Positions 8,158-15,890 of a stretch of 26,227 bases of DNA are shown here, piece by piece; the stretch's first letter is position 1, and every line of letters begins with the position of its first letter. The DNA comes from a virus: IMG/VR virus record IMGVR_UViG_3300048589_000150, positions 1 to 26,227 of that record; one strand, written 5' to 3'. A model generated the notes under the pieces. The model searched no databases and was not told the DNA's origin. It worked only from the letters and a program-made list of their open reading frames with translations. The position numbers and the translations under genes are program-made.

Positions 8158-8699
8158 CCGACTACGCCCGCGCCGTCACGATCCGCACCGCCCTGCTGGC
8201 CGGGCTCGTCGCCAACGGGTCGAGCGCCGAGGTCGTCCAGTTTGACCCGATGACCACGCAGGGGCGCCCGAGCGGGCCCGCCGTGCTGTTCCAAAAGCTG
8301 TTCGACCGCCGGTACGGCTTCGCCAAACGCGACGACGTGCCGGACCCGGACGAACCAACGCGGATGATCCACCGCGAGACCCAGTATTACGAGAGCACCT
8401 ACCAGTTCGAGGCGGTCGGGCCGTCCGCCCAGCCCGGCGCGACCTTGCCGACCGCAACGCCTTCGGACCTCGTGAACCTGGCCGCCGGCGTCGTGCAATC
8501 CGACGCGTTCATGGACGCTCTGCGGCAGGGCGGCCTGGCCGTCCTGCGCGTCACGCAGGTGCGCAACCCGTTCATGCAGAATGACCGGGAGCAATTTGAG
8601 GCGGCGCCGTCGTTTGATTTAGTAGTGACGCACGAACAGATTATGCTATCAACGACGCCAGCCGCCGTTGTCGGCGAACTCCGCATGGCGAGGGTCTAG
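8154..8699 (+). CDS. Tail terminator / neck protein (LIC_12616-like)
   Basis: The 181-residue product lies immediately before the sheath gene, where the LIC_12616-type neck/tail-terminator protein is normally encoded. It has an N-terminal helix (VTIRTALLAGLV), VVQFDPM strand, and a mid-region RETQYYESTYQFEAVG, which matches the outer strands of tail-terminator folds. Such proteins stop tube and sheath polymerisation and bind the neck. Bases 8611-8652 contain several codons rare in the window (TTA, GTA, CTA, TCA) though the frame stays intact. Confidence 0.65.
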   Translation: MTDYARAVTIRTALLAGLVANGSSAEVVQFDPMTTQGRPSGPAVLFQKLFDRRYGFAKRDDVPDPDEPTRMIHRETQYYESTYQFEAVGPSAQPGATLPTATPSDLVNLAAGVVQSDAFMDALRQGGLAVLRVTQVRNPFMQNDREQFEAAPSFDLVVTHEQIMLSTTPAAVVGELRMARV

Positions 8700-8701
8700 G
8701 A

Positions 8702-10204
8702 ATGAGCATCGACATTACCCGGTACGTCCAGATCACGAGCGCCGTTGCGGCGACCGGCGGCGTTCCGCAGCGGGAGCTGATCCTGCGCCTGTTTTCCGAG
8801 AGCCCGCGCGTCCCGGTCGACAGCATCATCGAGTTCACGAGCGCCGCGGACGTCGGGGCCTATTTCGGTACCTCGTCGGTCGAGTACCTGCGCGCCCGGG
8901 CCTATTTTGCCTTCATCAGCAAGTCCCTCTCGACGCCCCGCAAGATCAGCTACGGGCGCCACGCTCGCACGGCCAGCCCGGCGCGCATTTACGGTGCGGT
9001 GCCGATCGCATCGCTGACCGAGTTTCAGGCCATCACGGCGGGCACGCTGGCCCTGACCGTTGGCGCCGAGACCGCCAGTCTCACCGGCCTGAACTTTTCG
9101 TCCGCCGTGTCGTTGGCGAACGTCGCCTCGATCCTGCAGACCGCCATCCAGGGCGCGAGCGGCGACCAGTTCGCCACCGCCACGGTCGCCTATGACGCCA
9201 CGTCCGGATCGTTCAACTTCGTCGCGTCGTCCGGCGAGACCGCAGCGGCCGACATTTCGGTCAACGCCGCCGCAGCCGGTTCGGTCGCCCCGTCGTTCGG
9301 CTGGTCCACGGGTGCGGTGTTCTCGCCCGCGACGCCCGCCCAGACGATCACCGAGGCGCTCGACGCCAGCGTGGCCATCAGCAACAATTTCGGGTCGTTC
9401 GCCTTCGTCATCACGACCCTGACCGTGGACGAAACGGTCGAGGCGTCCGCGTGGAACGCCGCGAACAACATCCTGTTCATGTTCTGCGCCCGCGCCAGCG
9501 TGACCGACGCGGTCGCCCTGTCCGCCGCGACCATCGACAAGGCGGGCACCGGCCTGACCCTGGCCCCGGTGTCGACCGAGTACCCCGAGCAACTGCCCGC
9601 CGCCATTCTCGCCGCGACGAACTACGCCCGGGCGAACTCGGTGCAGAACTACATGTACCAGCAGGCCGACCTGACGCCCGCCGTGACCACGAACACGCTG
9701 GCCGACCTCTACGACCCGCTGCGCGTCAACTATTACGGCCAGACCCAGACGGCCGGCACGAACATCAGCTTCTATCAGCGCGGCGTGCTGATGGGCGGCG
9801 ACACGGCCCCCGTCGACATGAACGTCTACGCGAACGAAATCTGGTTCAAGGATGCGGCACAGACGGCGATCCTCGCCTTGCTGCTGGCGCTCCCGCGCAT
9901 CCCGGCCAATGCGGACGGTCGCGGTCAGATCCTTGCCATCCTGCAAGACCCGATCGACCTGGCGCTGTTCAACGGCACGATCAGCGCCGGCAAGACCCTC
10001 ACGACCGCGCAGCGTCTGTACGTCACCGAGCTGACGAACGACCCCGACGCCTTCCAGCAAGTCCAGTCCATCGGGTATTGGGTGGACTGCGCGATCGAAC
10101 CCCGAACCGTCGATGACCGCACCGAGTTCGTCGCCGTGTACACGCTCGTGTACTCGAAGGACGACACCGTGCGGAAGGTCGAAGGCCAGCACATTCTCGT
10201 CTAA
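8702..10204 (+). CDS. Contractile tail sheath protein (DUF3383)
   Basis: The 500-residue product matches the DUF3383 sheath family. The N-terminal strand and ELILRLFSESPRVP segment are followed by the FTSAADVGAYFG motif shared by many sheath subunits. A central Ala/Ser/Thr-rich inserted domain (about 100-235) is probably exposed on the tail surface. The C-terminal half contains NYMYQQADLTPAV, DLYDPLRVNYYGQTQTAG, and a conserved C-terminal hub (SIGYWVDCAIEPRTVDDR). It forms the contractile outer tube around the tail tube encoded next. Its presence defines the phage as a myovirus. It starts 2 nt after the preceding stop, with GAGGG and AGGA available as ribosome-binding sequence. Confidence 0.9.
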   Translation: MSIDITRYVQITSAVAATGGVPQRELILRLFSESPRVPVDSIIEFTSAADVGAYFGTSSVEYLRARAYFAFISKSLSTPRKISYGRHARTASPARIYGAVPIASLTEFQAITAGTLALTVGAETASLTGLNFSSAVSLANVASILQTAIQGASGDQFATATVAYDATSGSFNFVASSGETAAADISVNAAAAGSVAPSFGWSTGAVFSPATPAQTITEALDASVAISNNFGSFAFVITTLTVDETVEASAWNAANNILFMFCARASVTDAVALSAATIDKAGTGLTLAPVSTEYPEQLPAAILAATNYARANSVQNYMYQQADLTPAVTTNTLADLYDPLRVNYYGQTQTAGTNISFYQRGVLMGGDTAPVDMNVYANEIWFKDAAQTAILALLLALPRIPANADGRGQILAILQDPIDLALFNGTISAGKTLTTAQRLYVTELTNDPDAFQQVQSIGYWVDCAIEPRTVDDRTEFVAVYTLVYSKDDTVRKVEGQHILV

Positions 10205-10213
10205 GGCAGGACC

Positions 10214-10660
10214 ATGGCAAACGACGTTTCCGGCTTCGGCCTTCGCATCCGCCTCACCGCTTCGCGCACTTTCCCGGCGGGCTTCACCATCACGCAGTTC
10301 GCCGACGACGCGGACCCGTTCGACCTGCCGTCGATCCAGATTGCCGACAAGGCGATGGGCCTGAATGGCGACCTGATCACGTGGTCCAAGGCCAACCCGA
10401 TCACGCCGACCATCAACGTCATCCCGGGCAGCGAGGACGACCGGAACCTGGCCGTGCTGCTCGAGGCGAACCGCGTGGGCCGCGGCAAGTCCGGTGCGCG
10501 CGACACGATCACCATGACGGGCACCTACCCGGACGGCCGCAGCATCACGCTCAATGCGGGCGTGATCACGGACGGGATGCCGGGCAACAGCGTGGCCAGC
10601 GCCGGGCGCCTCAAGAGCAAGCCGTACGCTTTCGCGTTCGAGGGCATGTCGCGCGCCTAG
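10214..10660 (+). CDS. Tail tube protein (DUF3277)
   Basis: The 148-residue product has the small beta-barrel layout of the DUF3277 family paired with DUF3383 sheaths: [23 protein letters not shown] near the N-terminus, a [21 protein letters not shown] strand pair, [15 protein letters not shown], and a C-terminal [14 protein letters not shown] strand. It polymerises into the inner tube through which DNA passes. ATG 10214 follows an AGGA 6 nt upstream. It is followed by a 55-nt gap with no gene, ending in the AAGGA of the chaperone gene. Confidence 0.85.
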   Translation: MANDVSGFGLRIRLTASRTFPAGFTITQFADDADPFDLPSIQIADKAMGLNGDLITWSKANPITPTINVIPGSEDDRNLAVLLEANRVGRGKSGARDTITMTGTYPDGRSITLNAGVITDGMPGNSVASAGRLKSKPYAFAFEGMSRA

Positions 10661-10715
10661 ACACTCACGGGCCTGCGGTTTACGGTGCGGCCAATCCTCT
10701 CGATAAGGAACCGCC

Positions 10716-11168
10716 ATGCTCTACCCCAAGGATCTCGAACTGCCCACCCCGACGCCGGACAACCCGGACAAGGTCACGACGTTCGTGCTGTCCAAGTTTC
10801 CGGCCGTCGCGGGCCGCGAGATCGTCGCCAAATACCCCGTGAGCAACATGCCGAAGCTGGGCGACTACGCCGTCAGCGAGGCGACCATGCTCAAGCTGAT
10901 GGCATTCTGCGGCGTTCGCGTGGACGGGCGCGACGAGCCCTTGATGCTGACCAGCCGCGCCCTCGTGGACAACCACGTCGGGGGCTGGGAAACGCTCGCC
11001 CGGCTGGAATGGGCCATGATCGAGTACAACTGCAGTTTTTTCGGGAACGGGCTGAACTCCGATACCCTCGCCGCCCTGGTGGAGAAAGCCCGTCCGTTGA
11101 TTTCGCAAATGTTGACGGCTTTATCGGCGCAATCGTCGCCAGCCGACAAGCCAGCCTCCGAGAACTAG
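10716..11168 (+). CDS. Tail assembly chaperone, short (0-frame) form
   Basis: The 150-residue product is encoded between tube and tape measure, the fixed place of tail assembly chaperones (lambda G type). It is largely helical after residue 40 (SEATMLKLMAFCGVRVDG, WETLARLEWAMIEYNC) and ends in an Ala/Ser/Pro-rich tail. The function is to coat the tape measure while the tube polymerises around it; it is not found in the virion. Good ribosome binding site AAGGA lies before ATG 10716. Codons 107-109 contain the slippery heptamer that allows the longer GT form. Confidence 0.8.
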   Translation: MLYPKDLELPTPTPDNPDKVTTFVLSKFPAVAGREIVAKYPVSNMPKLGDYAVSEATMLKLMAFCGVRVDGRDEPLMLTSRALVDNHVGGWETLARLEWAMIEYNCSFFGNGLNSDTLAALVEKARPLISQMLTALSAQSSPADKPASEN

Positions 11169-11269
11169 CCACGGTCTACACGCTTGAGGAGGCGTTTGAC
11201 CTTTTCGAGATCGTGATGACCACCCGGATTAACGAGTATTTGGCCCACGAGCACGCGAACCGCAAATAA
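10716..11269 (+). CDS. Tail assembly chaperone, long form made by -1 programmed frameshift
   Basis: Translation of codons 1-109 in frame 0, then a -1 slip at 11036-11042 and continuation to TAA 11267-11269, gives a 184-residue fusion. Its last 75 residues end in ELATVYTLEEAFDLFEIVM and a charged helix, a pattern seen in the downstream chaperone domains of Mu-like myophages. In the -1 frame there is no ATG, GTG or TTG between the slip site and about 11210, so the conserved helix cannot be made from its own start. The stop overlaps the tape measure ATG (TAATG). In lambda the analogous T domain recruits the tape measure to the G domain. Confidence 0.75.
11036..11042 (+). promoter_or_regulatory. 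-1 ribosomal frameshift slippery heptamer T TTT TTC
   Basis: Frame-0 codons are AGT TTT TTC. The heptamer T-TTT-TTC fits X-XXY-YYZ, so both tRNAs re-pair after slipping one base back. It lies 126 nt before the frame-0 stop (11166-11168) and inside the tail chaperone gene, where such signals are conserved in tailed phages. No clear stimulatory stem-loop was identified by eye. Confidence 0.75.
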
Positions 11270-13050
11270 TGGGCATCCTCGACACCTTCTATATCCTGTT
11301 CGATACCGACGCCAAAAAGGCCGAGCGGGAAATGGCCGAGGTGCGCCGGGAAGGTGAGCGCACCGCCGACGCGATCGACGACAGTGTGCGCGGTGCGCGC
11401 AAGCTGGCGCCCGCACTGGACAAGGCGGCGGACAATGCCGGGCGGCTGGGGCGGTCGTTCCGGGGCATCGCGGGGCTTGCCGCCGGGATCTTTGCGGGTA
11501 TCGGGGCGGCTAATCTCGCCGGGGGGCTGCTGGCCGCATCCGAGGGATATACCCGGTTCGGCAACTCGCTACGCATCGCCGGGCTTGAGGGCGAGGCGTT
11601 GCTGCGCGTTGAGAACGCCCTGTTCGCGTCGTCCAAGCGCAACGGCGTCGAACTTGAAGGGCTCGGCACCCTGTATAGCCGCGTGGCCTCTGCGGCGTCC
11701 GAACTGGGCGTGAGCGAGGCCGAGGTGCTGCAGATGACCGACGCGGTGTCGGCGGCAATCCGCGTGCAGGGCGGCAACGCCAGTCAGGCCAGCGGGGCGA
11801 TGCTGCAGCTCTCGCAGGCGCTGGGCGCCGGCACGGTGCGGGCCGAAGAGTTCAACAGCATCATGGAGGGGATGTTGCCCCTCCTGCAGGCCGCCGCGTT
11901 CGCCTCGGACAAATACAAGGGGAGCGTCGCCCGGCTGCGCGCCGACGTCCTCGCGGGCAACGTCACCTCGCGCGAGTTTTTCGACCTGATCACGGCGGGC
12001 ACGGAATACCTCAACGACAAGGCGGCCAAGGCGCCGCTGACCGTGGCCCAGTCCATGACGTCGCTGCGCAACAGCGTCGGTGTCGCAATCGGACGGCTTG
12101 ATCAGGCGTGGGGGGTCACGCGGCGTCTGGCGGCCGGACTTGCGTGGATGGGCGAGAACCTCGAGGTGGTCGGCGTCGCGTTCGGGGTGGCGGGCACGAT
12201 CATCACCGCCTCGTTCCTGCCCGCCATCTGGTCGGCCGCTGCGGGCGTGCTGGCCGCGACCTGGCCGATCCTCGCCATCATCGCCGCTGCAGCCGCCCTC
12301 GGCGTGGCCTTCGCGCTCGCCTATGACGACGTCAAGGCGTTCCTGTCGGGGCAAGACAGCCTGATCGGCAATCTCATGGAGCGGTACGGTTGGTTCCGGG
12401 CCACGATCAACGGGCTGGCCGTCGTGTTCCGGGTGCTCGGTCGCATCGTCGGCGCGGTGTTCGGCTTTATCTGGCGCGAGGGCGGTCGGCTGGTCGCGGC
12501 GCTCGTGTCGTATTTCCGGGGCTGGTATGCCGTCGCCGCGCCGATCTTCGGGCTGCTGCGCGACATTGCGGTGGCCGTGTTCCGGGCCATCGGCAACGTC
12601 TTCATGTCGGTTGTCGGCCCGTGGTTGCCCTTCCTGCGCGTCGTGTTTGACCTGATGGTTCTGGGGTTCCGGGCGGTCGGGCAGGTGTTCGGCGCCGTGT
12701 TCCGCGCCATCGGCGACTGGTGGGACCGGGTGTTCGGGCGCATCGTGCGGGGCCTGAACATCGTAGTGAACGGGGCGCGGCGCCTGCTGGGCATGGAGGT
12801 CAGCGAGAACGCACAGGCCGCCGCGTCCGGGGTCGGTATCGGCCAGCGCCAGCTATCCGCCGCGTCCACGTCGCCCTGGGCCGCCCAGACCAGCAGCAGC
12901 GTCTCGACGAGCAACAGCAGCCGCAACACACAGGTCAATATGGGCGGCGTGAACATCACGACCGGCGCGAACCCGGCCGACATTCCGAACGCCCTGAAAA
13001 ACACCTACAGTGACGCCGTGTTCCAGTTTGACGACGGGGTGGCTCGATGA
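11269..13050 (+). CDS. Tape measure protein
   Basis: The 593-residue product has the tape-measure layout. An N-terminal helical region (DTDAKKAEREMAEVRREGER, about 15-50) is followed by a conserved tape-measure domain at about 75-275, with GYTRFGNSLRIAGLEG, SRVASAASELGVS and RAEEFNSIMEGMLPLLQAA. Hydrophobic helices lie at about 290-350 and an aromatic/Arg amphipathic repeat region (VFRVLGRIVGAVFGF, VFRAIGNVFMSVVG, GFRAVGQVFGAVFRAIGDWW) at about 380-490. A Ser/Asn-rich tail follows. It sets tail length; by the rule of about 0.15 nm per residue the tail would be short to medium, below about 90 nm. Hydrophobic stretches may act in membrane passage of DNA. Confidence 0.88.
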   Translation: MGILDTFYILFDTDAKKAEREMAEVRREGERTADAIDDSVRGARKLAPALDKAADNAGRLGRSFRGIAGLAAGIFAGIGAANLAGGLLAASEGYTRFGNSLRIAGLEGEALLRVENALFASSKRNGVELEGLGTLYSRVASAASELGVSEAEVLQMTDAVSAAIRVQGGNASQASGAMLQLSQALGAGTVRAEEFNSIMEGMLPLLQAAAFASDKYKGSVARLRADVLAGNVTSREFFDLITAGTEYLNDKAAKAPLTVAQSMTSLRNSVGVAIGRLDQAWGVTRRLAAGLAWMGENLEVVGVAFGVAGTIITASFLPAIWSAAAGVLAATWPILAIIAAAAALGVAFALAYDDVKAFLSGQDSLIGNLMERYGWFRATINGLAVVFRVLGRIVGAVFGFIWREGGRLVAALVSYFRGWYAVAAPIFGLLRDIAVAVFRAIGNVFMSVVGPWLPFLRVVFDLMVLGFRAVGQVFGAVFRAIGDWWDRVFGRIVRGLNIVVNGARRLLGMEVSENAQAAASGVGIGQRQLSAASTSPWAAQTSSSVSTSNSSRNTQVNMGGVNITTGANPADIPNALKNTYSDAVFQFDDGVAR

Positions 13051-13634
13051 CCCTGACCGCGACCAGCACCGAGGAAGCCACCGCGACCGTCGACGTCGTG
13101 GCCATCCGCCGCGCCGATACGGGCGAACAGGTGTTTGCGGGCGCGCGGCCCATGAACGCCAACGTGTACGAGGTCGCCAAGGCGCTAGAGCACCCGCTCG
13201 AGGACGGCGCGACGATCATAGACCATCTGGTATTTCAGCCGGTCGAGATCGAAATGCCGCTGATGGTCACGGGCGACGCGGCGGCCGACGTGTACGACGA
13301 GATCCGGCAACTGTTCCTGGCCGGTGCGCTGCTGACCGTGCAGGCCAAGGCGCGGACCTACGACAATATGCTGATAGTCGCCGTGCCGCATGACGAGCGG
13401 CCCGAAGAGTTCGACGCCCTGACGATCGGCCTGCAACTGCGCGAAGCGATGTTCGTGGCCAGCACCTACGGCGGCGCCGTGGTCGTGGCGCCCGCCCCGG
13501 CTCCCGCCGCACCCGCAACGCGCGCCCCTGCCGCCCGCGTGGCCACCTCGCGCCGGGGCGCCCAGCAGACCACGCCCGCACCGGCCCCCGCCGAGGAACG
13601 CGGCTCAATCCTTTTCCGGGCGTTCGGCCGATGA
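13047..13634 (+). CDS. Baseplate Dit-like protein
   Basis: The 195-residue product contains the N-terminal Dit-like pattern of small myophage baseplates: ARPMNANVYEVAKALEHPLEDGATIIDHLVFQPVEIEM, then a beta-rich body with IRQLFLAGALLTVQAKARTYDNM and a conserved LTIGLQLREAMFV end of the domain at about residue 145. Residues about 150-190 are a Pro/Ala-rich linker with a short basic tail. It probably forms the ring joining tube and hub. It begins with an ATGA overlap on the tape measure and ends in an ATGA overlap with the plug gene. Confidence 0.75.
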   Translation: MTLTATSTEEATATVDVVAIRRADTGEQVFAGARPMNANVYEVAKALEHPLEDGATIIDHLVFQPVEIEMPLMVTGDAAADVYDEIRQLFLAGALLTVQAKARTYDNMLIVAVPHDERPEEFDALTIGLQLREAMFVASTYGGAVVVAPAPAPAAPATRAPAARVATSRRGAQQTTPAPAPAEERGSILFRAFGR

Positions 13635-13930
13635 GAACCATCCCGCTAGAGGCCATCCCGAACCAAGCGTTTACCGTGCGGGTCGGCGACCAGTCGTTCG
13701 GCCTGCGCATCAAAGAAGCGAACGGCGTGATGGTCGCGGACGTCTCGGTCGGCGGCGTCGAGATCCTGTCAGCGGTGCGTCTGTGCGCCGGCACGCCCGT
13801 CATCCCCTACCAATACCTGACCGGCGCGGGCAATTTCGCGCTGCTGACCGATGGCGGGGCGCTCCCCGACTACCGCGAATTCGGGGTCACGCAAACGCTG
13901 GTCTATGCAGGGCCCGATGAGCTCGCTTGA
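13631..13930 (+). CDS. Baseplate plug protein (Pam3 gp18-like)
   Basis: This 99-residue all-beta protein begins MRTIPLEAIPNQAFTVRVGDQ and has the strand pattern FGLRIKEANGVMVADVSVGGVEILSAVRLCAGTP, matching the small plug protein found between the Dit-like and hub proteins in Pam3- and Mu-like baseplates. It probably fills the lumen between tube and hub. It starts in an ATGA overlap and overlaps the hub gene by 14 nt. No signal peptide or catalytic motif is seen. Confidence 0.75.
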   Translation: MRTIPLEAIPNQAFTVRVGDQSFGLRIKEANGVMVADVSVGGVEILSAVRLCAGTPVIPYQYLTGAGNFALLTDGGALPDYREFGVTQTLVYAGPDELA

Positions 13931-14759
13931 CCCCCGCCTGCTGCGTGTCGGCATTGAAGTCGACGGCGAGGTGCGCGTCTATGACGAGCGGTTCGATATC
14001 CGCGTGTCCGGGACAAAAATGGCGAGCGCCGCGCAAAACGAGTGCGAGGTCACGATATCGAACCTCAAGCGGGACGTGCGCAACTACCTGCTGACCGAGA
14101 CCAGCCCGTTCAATCCGAACCGCACGCCCAAGCGCCTGTACGTGGACGTGGGCCGCGTTTCGACCGGGCTGCAGCGCATCTTTGTCGGGGAGATCACGCA
14201 GTCCGCGCCGTCGCAGCCGCCCGATATCGGCCTGACGCTCAAGGCCCTGACCGGCGCATATGCCCGTGGCCTCGTCATCGCCCGCTCGGGCCTTGCGCAA
14301 GAGGCGTTGTCGGCCATCGCTGCCCGGGTCGCTGCGGACCTTGAGGTGCGGCTGGATTTCCAGGCCACGGACAAACAGATCGGCAACTATGCGTTCAACG
14401 GCAACGCCCTGGCGCAGGTCAACGCGCTAGAACTGGCCGGGGGCGTCGACGCCTATGTAGACGACACGACGCTGGTGGTGAAGGACCGCGACGCGCCGCT
14501 GCCTGAACGCGTCAAGGTGTTGTCCGCTGCGTCCGGCATGGTCGGCGTGCCCGAGGCGACCGAGCGGGGCGTCAAGGTCACGTTCCTGCTGGACCGCGAC
14601 ACGGTGCTGGGCGGACGGCTCGACCTCGAGAGCGAGATCAACCCCGCCATGACCGGCCAATACACGATCTACTCGCTGGGGTTCGAGGCCGCATCGCGCG
14701 AGACGCCCTTCTATTGGACCGCCGAGGCGTCCCGCAACGGCTACGTGCCGCCGGAGTAG
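13917..14759 (+). CDS. Baseplate hub protein
   Basis: The 280-residue product resembles the small hub proteins (gp27-like) of this baseplate type. An N-terminal beta domain (RLLRVGIEVDGEVRVY, FDIRVSGTKMASAAQNECEVTISNL) is followed by a phage-late-control-type region with QEALSAIAARVAADLEVRLDF and NALELAGGVDAYVDDTTLVV, and a C-terminal strand region with GQYTIYSLGFEA. The hub binds the spike below and the tube above. ATG 13917 gives a 14-nt overlap with the plug gene; an in-frame ATG at 13905 is the alternative. A 37-nt gap follows. Confidence 0.75.
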   Translation: MSSLDPRLLRVGIEVDGEVRVYDERFDIRVSGTKMASAAQNECEVTISNLKRDVRNYLLTETSPFNPNRTPKRLYVDVGRVSTGLQRIFVGEITQSAPSQPPDIGLTLKALTGAYARGLVIARSGLAQEALSAIAARVAADLEVRLDFQATDKQIGNYAFNGNALAQVNALELAGGVDAYVDDTTLVVKDRDAPLPERVKVLSAASGMVGVPEATERGVKVTFLLDRDTVLGGRLDLESEINPAMTGQYTIYSLGFEAASRETPFYWTAEASRNGYVPPE

Positions 14760-14796
14760 CTAGCCCCCGCGCCCGCCTTGCGCTACATCTGCGGGC

Positions 14797-15543
14797 ATGA
14801 CGAACGCCCCGCCCAGCGCCAATCCTGCCGACGTCGGCTCGCTACAGGGCCTGCTGCGCGTGTTCGGTCAGAAACTCGCCCAGAATACCGACGACATGCT
14901 GCCCGCCCGGGTCGTGGCCTATGACCGCGCCACGAACCGGGCGACCGTGCAGCCGCTCGTGCAAATGGTCACGACGCAGGGCGAGCGCATCGCCCGGGCG
15001 CAAATCCCGTCCGTGCCGGTTTTCCAGTATGGCGGCGGGGGCTTCGTCATCGCCTTCCCGCTCGCGCCCGGGGATCTCGGGTGGATCAAGGCGTCTGACC
15101 GCGATATCGGCCTCGTGCTGCAAACCCTGGGCGAGGCCGAACCGAACACGGCCCGGACGCACAGTTTTCAGGACGGTATGTTTTACCCGGACGTGCTGCG
15201 CCAGTGGACGCTCGACGAGGCCGACGCCGACCGCCTCGTGATCCAGAGCACGGACGGGGCCACGCGCATCGCAGTCGGGGCGGATATCGTCGCCGTGACC
15301 TCCTCGGGCTCCGTCACCGTCGAAGCCGAGGGCCTTGAGGCGACCGTGTCAACCGCCAATATCGCCGCCAGCACAGCCATCAACCTGACCTCCCCAACCG
15401 TGACCGTGACGGGCAACCTGGTCGTCACCGGCACGTTGTCCGCTGCGGGTGGCATTACCGGCGCGGGCGGGCTAGAGTTCGAGACGCACACGCACGGCGG
15501 CGTCACCGCCGGGGCGGCCAACACAGGGGCGCCGAACCCATGA
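14797..15543 (+). CDS. Baseplate spike / assembly protein V (Gp138 N-terminal domain, beta-helix)
   Basis: The 248-residue product has an OB-like N-terminal domain of the Gp138/gpV type at about 30-130 (LPARVVAYDRATNRATVQPLV, FPLAPGDLGWIKASDRDIG). A repetitive Val/Thr/Ser/Ala-rich segment follows at about 150-225, as in a trimeric beta-helix spike. The C-terminal tip contains H231-T-H233-G-G, a pattern found at spike apexes, where paired histidines of three chains can bind a metal ion. The spike punctures the outer membrane. Start ATG 14797 has only a weak Shine-Dalgarno sequence. The stop forms an ATGA overlap with the next gene. Confidence 0.8.
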   Translation: MTNAPPSANPADVGSLQGLLRVFGQKLAQNTDDMLPARVVAYDRATNRATVQPLVQMVTTQGERIARAQIPSVPVFQYGGGGFVIAFPLAPGDLGWIKASDRDIGLVLQTLGEAEPNTARTHSFQDGMFYPDVLRQWTLDEADADRLVIQSTDGATRIAVGADIVAVTSSGSVTVEAEGLEATVSTANIAASTAINLTSPTVTVTGNLVVTGTLSAAGGITGAGGLEFETHTHGGVTAGAANTGAPNP

Positions 15544-15890
15544 CGCTGACATTTGCCGTCACCGCCGACAACGACCTTGCCGTGGCCGAGAACGGGTCGC
15601 TCGCCCTGTTGCAAGGCGACCCGGCCATCCTGCAGACCTCAATCCATGCCGCCCGGGTGCGGCGCGGCGAGTGCGTGCTGGACGCCCCGCGCGGCATCCC
15701 GTTCGCCACGACCGCATGGGCCGGCGTGCCCGACGTGCAGCGGTTCGTCGCCGCCCTTCGCGCGCAGCTATTGGCGGTTGAGGGGGTCGCGTCTATTGTG
15801 TCGCTCACGACGCGCCGGGCGGGCAACACCCTCCGATACGTCGCGTCTCTTCGCACCGTCAACGGCGAGCTCGTGACCCTCAATGGCTGA
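15540..15890 (+). CDS. Baseplate wedge protein (gp25 / GPW-like)
   Basis: The 116-residue product has the size and layout of gp25-like wedge proteins: an N-terminal strand (LAVAENGSLALLQGDPAILQTSIHAARVRRGE), the central PFATTAWAGVPDVQRFVAALRAQLLAVEGVASI helix-strand unit, and a final beta pair (LRYVASLRTVNGELVTLNG). It nucleates the inner baseplate and binds the sheath. It lies between the spike and the gp47/J-like gene, as in most simple myophage baseplates, and overlaps both neighbours. Confidence 0.75.
   Translation: MTLTFAVTADNDLAVAENGSLALLQGDPAILQTSIHAARVRRGECVLDAPRGIPFATTAWAGVPDVQRFVAALRAQLLAVEGVASIVSLTTRRAGNTLRYVASLRTVNGELVTLNG

Noticed and set aside
8696-10717. A 673-codon open frame on the minus strand opposite sheath and tube genes
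   Set aside because: It is the mirror of strongly biased GC-rich codons. The plus strand carries recognisable DUF3383 and DUF3277 families with ribosome binding sites, and the antisense translation is Arg/Gly/Val-rich without domains.
11042-11269. The -1 frame region as an independent gene
   Set aside because: There is no ATG, GTG or TTG in that frame before about 11210, after the start of the conserved helix, so expression by frameshift fits better.
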